DNA of 10,493 nt from JBCAWW01 sp039024315 (GTDB taxonomy: Bacteria > Bacteroidota > Bacteroidia > J057). The notes under the pieces were generated by a model. It searched no databases and had not been told where the DNA came from. It saw nothing but the letters and a program-made list of their open reading frames with translations. The stretch spans positions 1 through 10,493 of the forward strand of contig JBCCQN010000257.1 of assembly GCA_039024315.1 (NCBI GenBank), written 5' to 3'. Positions 6,174 to 10,493 of this stretch are shown one piece after another (the stretch's first letter is position 1; each line of letters starts with the position of its first letter). A program made the translations under genes and the position numbers.

Positions 6174-7548
6174 GATAGGATCGGATCAGTTGATACCTTT
6201 TACGCTTGATTCGACCCGCGCAAAAGCGGATGGCTACTCTTAGCAAGAGTAAGCTTAAGCCAGACAGAGCAAGCGTGGCAAACCAGATATAATAAATCGT
6301 TTCTTCTGCTAAGTCCTCCGAAAAGTTTGGCCAGAATTGTAGGACCAACAGGATCAACGCAATGAAAAGGTAATGGGATAGCTTGATTCCCTTTTGATTA
6401 AAAAACCCGCTTTCGTCTAGCTCTAATCTCTGCGTATTGTTGGGGGCATTTAACAGCAGCGAATAAAACAAAAGACTATTTGCAACGAGATAGGCCGTCC
6501 CAATTTGAAGAGATAACTCTCCATTCACAAAGGCGAAAACCACCATTAAAAGGGCGACGGGAACAAAGGTAATAGTGAGAATGAAAAGATATTTTTTGAA
6601 GATGACTTCCTCAAATGCGCGTGGGCTAATCATGAGCAAACTGAAGTAGGTGCTTTCCCAAGCAGGGAATTGCAACCAATAACTTAAGATAAAACCTCCA
6701 GAAAGGGCAAAACCCAATAGGGGTCCTGAACCTTCGGGAAATTCAATGCCAGAGAAAATATAGATTGGAGGAAAGGCCAAAAAAACAATAACTGGCAGGT
6801 ATATCAAAGCGTTAAACCGCCTATTGCGCGTCAGCATCTTCCACTCGTCCCAAAACCAGCCCTCAGCAGAAATTTGTAAGCTCGGAATCGATCTATTGGA
6901 TAAATCACGATAGGAAATCTTTTTCTTTAGTTGCAGATATAAGCGAGCAAATAAGGCCGTTAGGGCCATACTTAAGCCCAATAAGATGAGAAATTCATTT
7001 TGGGGGGAGAGAACAAGGTTTCGCCTACCTAGGGCCATCATTACTAACAGTACGAGCGCCGCCAGTTGACTTAAGTATTTGAGAGAACTGTTGAAGGAAA
7101 AACTAGTGTACAAGAAAATAAAGCTGTTGAAGAGGACTGCAATCAGGGACGCGAATAGCAGGAGGACAGGGGCACCTACCTGCCCATAGCTACTCAGGGC
7201 AAAGATGGGTATTGCGAGACTAAAAGGGGTAACTATACTGGCGAGGATGTAATAAGCAGCAATCTTACTTTTGGGCAGACTAATACTGGTCACTCGGTCT
7301 AAAACGAAAAATTTTTGAAAAAATCCTCGCTGTATGATTTGAAAACAACTGAGCCACAAAATAGCTTCTGTAGGACTTACACCAGTCTTTTGTTCTAGAA
7401 GCGAGAAGGAAGAGCCAGCGCCCCAATAGAGCAGCCATAACAGCAACCAGACCAATAAACGCCCTATGGTCTCCAATACAAAACGAGTACTATCACGGGC
7501 AAATCGATAGCTGAGGTTGGCAGTGTATAAGTGGAGGATCGAACGCAT
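6157..7548 (-). CDS. DUF5687-like ABC transporter permease
   Basis: The frame is open from a TTG at 7602, but I choose the ATG at 7548-7546 (MRSILHLYTANLSYRFARDS), giving 463 residues. The extra 18 residues would start at a weaker codon and add nothing family-like. About 11 hydrophobic spans are visible (roughly residues 29-45, 98-120, 127-147, 160-173, 185-203, 246-268, 276-293, 320-341, 345-366, 391-407 and 417-439), with a soluble loop at about 205-245 holding WFWDEWKMLTRNRRF. The segments SISLPKSKIAAYYILAS, FPAWESTYFSLLMISP and RLELDESGFFNQKGIKLSHY match what I remember of DUF5687 proteins, which are membrane partners of an adjacent ATPase in Bacteroidota. The stop overlaps the ATPase start by 17 bases. 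Very basic tail (GRIKRKRYQ). The transported substrate is unknown. It sits between the peptidase exporter and the ATPase gene. Confidence 0.85.
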   Translation of the reverse strand: MRSILHLYTANLSYRFARDSTRFVLETIGRLLVWLLLWLLYWGAGSSFSLLEQKTGVSPTEAILWLSCFQIIQRGFFQKFFVLDRVTSISLPKSKIAAYYILASIVTPFSLAIPIFALSSYGQVGAPVLLLFASLIAVLFNSFIFLYTSFSFNSSLKYLSQLAALVLLVMMALGRRNLVLSPQNEFLILLGLSMALTALFARLYLQLKKKISYRDLSNRSIPSLQISAEGWFWDEWKMLTRNRRFNALIYLPVIVFLAFPPIYIFSGIEFPEGSGPLLGFALSGGFILSYWLQFPAWESTYFSLLMISPRAFEEVIFKKYLFILTITFVPVALLMVVFAFVNGELSLQIGTAYLVANSLLFYSLLLNAPNNTQRLELDESGFFNQKGIKLSHYLFIALILLVLQFWPNFSEDLAEETIYYIWFATLALSGLSLLLLRVAIRFCAGRIKRKRYQLIRSYHDKSK

Positions 7549-7643
7549 ATTCGGGTGGGAGAAGCCTGCTATTTGGAAAATAAAAACTACGCTGAATGAC
7601 AAATTGTTAGATTTTGCTTTAGCAATGAGTTTCTAGCTGGGTT

Positions 7644-7683
7644 CACCGCTGCGCGGAACGATAGGAATCGTTCTGCGAAGCAG
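7644..7683. repeat. GC-rich REP-like hairpin repeat (copy C)
   Basis: The left arm CACCGCTGCGCGGAACG (7644-7660) is identical to copy A. The right arm CGTTCTGCGAAGCAG (7669-7683) pairs with it around the eight-base loop ATAGGAAT, with one more mismatch than in copy B (A at 7678). It lies between the exporter's terminator and the permease gene, in the same orientation as the other copies. Confidence 0.75.
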
Positions 7684-7685
7684 GC

Positions 7686-7727
7686 AAAAAACCCCAGAAA
7701 GGCCCTACCAGCAATGCTAGTAAGGCC
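7686..7727 (-). terminator. Hairpin terminator after the peptidase ABC exporter gene
   Basis: On the minus strand GGCCTTACTAGC (7727-7716) pairs with GCTGGTAGGGCC (7712-7701) over all 12 positions, two of them G-U, around the three-base loop ATT. A nine-base stretch (TTTCTGGGG) and then six T residues (7691-7686) follow. It lies 23 bases past the stop codon at 7751. The T-run is further from the stem than in a classic terminator, but the stem is strong and its wobbles favour minus-strand RNA. It suggests the permease-ATPase pair is transcribed separately from the exporter. Confidence 0.65.
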
Positions 7728-7750
7728 CAATTTAGATATGGTCAAGAAGT

Positions 7751-9955
7751 TTAATGTAAGGCTCGCAAATCCCGCCAAGAATCCGCATAAATATTTTGTT
7801 TTTGGATAAGCTGCTCATGTCGTCCTTGATCGACGATCTGACCATTTTCGAGTATGTAAAGGCGATCTGCCCTGCAGGCAATTTCTACTTCATGGGTCAA
7901 GAGTAAAATGCCCATATCTCGCTTTAGCTTTTGTAGCAGATTGAGAAAGAATTGCCGGAGTTTGCGATCCATAGCCGCGGTGGCTTCGTCTAGCAATAAC
8001 AATTGCGGCTGATGATACAATGCCCTTGCGAGGGCGACCAACTGCTTTTGGCCACCAGACAGGTTGATGCCTCCTTCGCCTACAACGGTAGCATAGCCCT
8101 GAGGCAATTGGGTCAAGAAGGGCTCTAAGCCATATTTTTGAAGATTTATTAGCCCAGGTAATTGTTGCAGCTCTTCCAAATTAGTAGGCGTATCTCCTAA
8201 CAAGATGTTGTCCAAAACGGTCCCATTAAAAAGTTTTACGTCTTGTGAGACTACTCCTAATAAGGATCGATATTTCCTTAGGCTAATTTGCCCAATGGTG
8301 CTTTGGTTGAGATAGATTTTGCCTTGCTCGCTTTGGTAAAATCCCTGAATGATTTTTAAGAGGGTACTTTTGCCGGAGCCGCTTTCACCAAGGAGGGCGA
8401 CACATTCTCCTCGCTTTACTTCCATTGAAATATTTTGCAGTAGATAGGGCCTACCAGGAAAACGAAAAGAAAAATCGACTACTCGCAAGTGCTCAAAAGG
8501 TGGTATTGGGGTAGTATCTTCCTCTTGTTTGCTTTCAGGTTCAAGGCTCGCAAACTCATACATGCGCTCAAAAGCTATGTTGGCATCCTGAACTTGAAAG
8601 TAAGTCAGTACGAGATTGGAAACTGAGGCCATCTGCATATTGGCCAACTGTAGTATAGCGACCAAGATTCCAGCGCTTATTTCGCCTTGCAAAACCAAGG
8701 CACCACTGCCACACAGAATCGCGACCAATATGGCCACACCTGCCAAGTCGGTAAAAAGGGCAAAATTGAGATGACTCTTGAATAGTTGAAAAATACTGTC
8801 TTGAAAATAGGTAAACACTCTTTTGGTGATCTGGGAAAACTGACGCTCTTTATTATAAACTTTGATGTCTTGGATCCCTTGAATGGAATCCACATAGTGG
8901 CTTTCGTTGGCAGCATGGGCTTTCATCACCTGTTTTTGCCCTGAAACGATTGGCTTATGATAGCGGCGAGCCAAAAGAAAATAGCTGGGTAAAATCAACA
9001 GACTCATTAAGGCAAGGGGCCAAGAGTAAAACATGATCGCTACTAGCGCCACGATGATAATCAGGACATCGATCATCACATTAGAGACAAGATGCGTCAA
9101 AGTCCTTTGAATACGGGAGGTATCATTCATCCTGGCAATGAGATCCCCTATCTTACGATTGTCAAAAAAGGGCAAAGGGAGAAACATCAAGGAGCCATAA
9201 AACTTATCAATAATGCGTACACTAAAATCTCGCCCTTGTCTGATCAATAAGTTTTGCCGCAAATAACGCAAAAAGCTCTTGGCAAAGAGCAGCATCCCCA
9301 AGACACCAATACCCGCAAATAGCTTTACAGGATCCTCAGAGGGCAAGATATCGTCGATTAAGCGCTGCGAAAAGATCGACAAAGAGAGTCCCAAAACAGA
9401 AAAGACTAAACCCAAAAAAAGGGCGATCGAAAGCAAATTGATGTCTGCCTCTAGGAGTAGCCAAAGCCATTTTTGCTTGTTTTGTTTTTGCTTTTTCTGT
9501 TGAACAAAACTTTCTTCTACTCCCTCAAACAACAAGAGGGATTTGGACTGCCAGATTTGGTCTAGCTGGGCTTCACTCAAATATTTTAACTCATCCCCAG
9601 GATCTGCGATCAAAAAAGCCTGTTTACTTTCATCCCAGCCCCAACAGACCACATAATGCAGCAACTGCTGATCAATGAGTACATGCAGGATCGAAGGCTG
9701 TGTAGCTTCTTTTAGTTGAGATAAGGTGGCTTCGTATGCCCCCACTTTTAAGCCAAGGGCTTTACTAGAGTGAAACAGGCCCAATAAGGTGGTGCCTTGT
9801 TGGTTGGTACCTGATTGTTCTCGGAGCTTTTCAAAACTTGTTTCCCCTCCAAACGACTTGACGATCATGGCCAGACAGGCCACTCCACAGTCAGACCGTC
9901 CCTGTTGTCGGATATGGATGGCTTTGGGCGGATTTTTGCGCGAAAATAAGTTCAT
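7751..9955 (-). CDS. Peptidase-containing ABC exporter (C39 bacteriocin-processing type)
   Basis: This 734-residue protein has three parts. Residues 1-145 are a C39 cysteine peptidase with oxyanion Gln17, catalytic Cys23 (RSDCGVACL), His100 (LLHYVV) and Asp118 (IADPGD), all intact. Residues about 165-460 form an ABC-type six-span membrane domain. Residues about 490-734 are the ATPase, with Walker A GESGSGKS (523-530), Q-loop Gln571, signature NLSGGQ (631-636), Walker B LLLLDEATA (652-660) with Glu657, and H-switch His688. The family cuts peptides after a double-glycine leader on the cytoplasmic side and exports the cargo, typically bacteriocins, other ribosomal peptides or signals. The length is normal and no domain is broken. 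No precursor peptide or HlyD-type adaptor is in the window. The ATG (9955-9953) lies about 22 bases below a promoter-like pair. The flanking genes are ABC ATPases of another family. Confidence 0.95.
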   Translation of the reverse strand: MNLFSRKNPPKAIHIRQQGRSDCGVACLAMIVKSFGGETSFEKLREQSGTNQQGTTLLGLFHSSKALGLKVGAYEATLSQLKEATQPSILHVLIDQQLLHYVVCWGWDESKQAFLIADPGDELKYLSEAQLDQIWQSKSLLLFEGVEESFVQQKKQKQNKQKWLWLLLEADINLLSIALFLGLVFSVLGLSLSIFSQRLIDDILPSEDPVKLFAGIGVLGMLLFAKSFLRYLRQNLLIRQGRDFSVRIIDKFYGSLMFLPLPFFDNRKIGDLIARMNDTSRIQRTLTHLVSNVMIDVLIIIVALVAIMFYSWPLALMSLLILPSYFLLARRYHKPIVSGQKQVMKAHAANESHYVDSIQGIQDIKVYNKERQFSQITKRVFTYFQDSIFQLFKSHLNFALFTDLAGVAILVAILCGSGALVLQGEISAGILVAILQLANMQMASVSNLVLTYFQVQDANIAFERMYEFASLEPESKQEEDTTPIPPFEHLRVVDFSFRFPGRPYLLQNISMEVKRGECVALLGESGSGKSTLLKIIQGFYQSEQGKIYLNQSTIGQISLRKYRSLLGVVSQDVKLFNGTVLDNILLGDTPTNLEELQQLPGLINLQKYGLEPFLTQLPQGYATVVGEGGINLSGGQKQLVALARALYHQPQLLLLDEATAAMDRKLRQFFLNLLQKLKRDMGILLLTHEVEIACRADRLYILENGQIVDQGRHEQLIQKQNIYADSWRDLRALH

Positions 9956-9983
9956 GGTTATGAGATTTGTTGCGAATTAGAAA

Positions 9984-10013
9984 CAATAGTATCCCCCTAC
10001 CCTAGCGGGCAAA
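9984..10013 (-). promoter_or_regulatory. Bacteroidota-type promoter candidate for the peptidase exporter
   Basis: On the minus strand TTTG (10013-10010) is followed after 18 bases by TACTATTG (9991-9984), which matches seven of eight positions of TAnnTTTG, the -7 element of Bacteroidota primary-sigma promoters. The usual spacing is about 19. The start would then fall some 20 bases before the ATG at 9955, a short leader without a Shine-Dalgarno sequence. Confidence 0.4.
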
Positions 10014-10061
10014 ACGGAGTCTGAACTATCGAATGAGTTTTATTTCAGTAGGCGATGAGGT

Positions 10062-10493
10062 TTAAAGGTTGGCTGGATGCAATTGAAAAAATTGGTCGAT
10101 TTCGGAAAACATAGCCGGACTGTTTTCTTCCATCTGAATGAGCTTACCGTCATCAATAAGCAGGATATGGGTTGCGATCTCTTGTAGGTGAAAGAGGTTA
10201 TGGCTGCTCACCAATATGATTTTATCCTCTCTCAACTCAGCGATTAATCTTTTAAGATTGATTTGCGAAATCGGATCTAAGTTGGCAAATGGTTCATCCA
10301 AGACAATCACCTTAGAATCTAGGATCAAAGTACTCGCCACTCCTACCCGCTGCTTATTGCCTAAGGAAAGCTCTCGAATATATTTTTGTCCATGTAGCAG
10401 GGAATCATTGATAAAGGGAGCGAGATTTTCTACCGCCAATATGGCATCATTGGGATCTCGATTGTATAGCTCAGCGTAAAAGCGAAAGTATTC
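10062..10493 (-). CDS. ABC transporter ATP-binding protein, C-terminal 143 residues (5' end outside window)
   Basis: The frame is open to the window edge (first codons read EYFRFYAELYNRDPNDAI), so the true start lies beyond 10493; the TTG at 10439 is not a start. The visible part holds the signature LSLGNKQ, Walker B VIVLDEP, D-loop NLD and H-switch SSHNL, while Walker A is outside the window. Aligned without gaps to the C-terminal 143 residues of the ATPase at 5472-6173, I count 98 identities (about 69%), so about 90 N-terminal residues are missing. By analogy a DUF5687-like permease gene may lie just upstream outside the window. It is followed by 106 bases and then the peptidase exporter gene. 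Synonymous sites differ widely between the two copies, so the duplication is not recent. Confidence 0.92.
   Translation of the reverse strand, partial: EYFRFYAELYNRDPNDAILAVENLAPFINDSLLHGQKYIRELSLGNKQRVGVASTLILDSKVIVLDEPFANLDPISQINLKRLIAELREDKIILVSSHNLFHLQEIATHILLIDDGKLIQMEENSPAMFSEIDQFFQLHPANL

Noticed and set aside
7549..7602. TTG start at 7602 for the permease
   Set aside because: An in-frame ATG at 7548 gives a typical permease N-terminus; the extra 18 residues have no support.
7587..7778. 63-residue minus-strand frame across the gap between the exporter and permease genes
   Set aside because: It overlaps the exporter's 3' end, the terminator and the GC-rich hairpin repeat, and the composition looks like translated structured DNA; no family resemblance.
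8677..8916. 79-residue minus-strand frame inside the exporter gene
   Set aside because: It lies within the well-supported membrane domain coding sequence in another frame and has no protein features of its own.
1..10493. CRISPR array, tRNA, rRNA, insertion sequence or phage genes
   Set aside because: No regularly spaced repeats, cloverleaf-like genes, transposase or integrase coding sequence were seen on either strand.

Overview
The window looks like a chromosomal stretch from a member of the Bacteroidota, possibly of the Saprospiria/Cytophagia type. The evidence is a TonB-dependent receptor with an N-terminal carboxypeptidase-like domain followed by a DUF4249 lipoprotein, a DUF5687-like ABC permease with its ATPase, start codons without clear Shine-Dalgarno sequences, and one promoter-like pair resembling the Bacteroidota TTTG / TAnnTTTG consensus. 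The genus cannot be fixed from the sequence alone. Every gene I can support lies on the minus strand, so transcription runs from high to low coordinates.

Region 1 (1-3390) is a tight three-gene unit. A small lipocalin-like lipoprotein (2908-3390) is followed one base later by a TonB-dependent outer-membrane receptor (516-2906). The receptor's 3' end overlaps the 5' end of a DUF4249 lipoprotein that runs off the window (1-597). This is probably an outer-membrane uptake system with accessory lipoproteins; the substrate is unknown.

Region 2 (3660-5471) holds one 384-residue lipoprotein gene of unknown function (3723-4877), followed by a convincing hairpin terminator. About 594 bases of non-coding DNA lie upstream of it and carry inverted repeats and two copies of a GC-rich repeat.

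Region 3 (5472-10493) is a transporter island. In transcription order it contains the 3' part of an ABC ATPase (10062-10493, cut by the window end), a bacteriocin-type ABC exporter with a C39 peptidase domain (7751-9955), a DUF5687-like multi-span permease (6157-7548), and a second ABC ATPase (5472-6173) that overlaps the permease gene. The two ATPases are paralogues, about 69% identical over the shared 143 residues, so the peptidase exporter sits between what look like two related ABC modules. The exporter would cleave double-glycine leaders and export peptides. The flanking modules could export related compounds or give immunity, but that is inference. No precursor peptide or HlyD-type adaptor is visible in the window.

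A 16-17 base GC-rich sequence recurs three times in the intergenic DNA of regions 2-3. Two copies form long hairpins with an 8-base loop and resemble a REP-like dispersed element.
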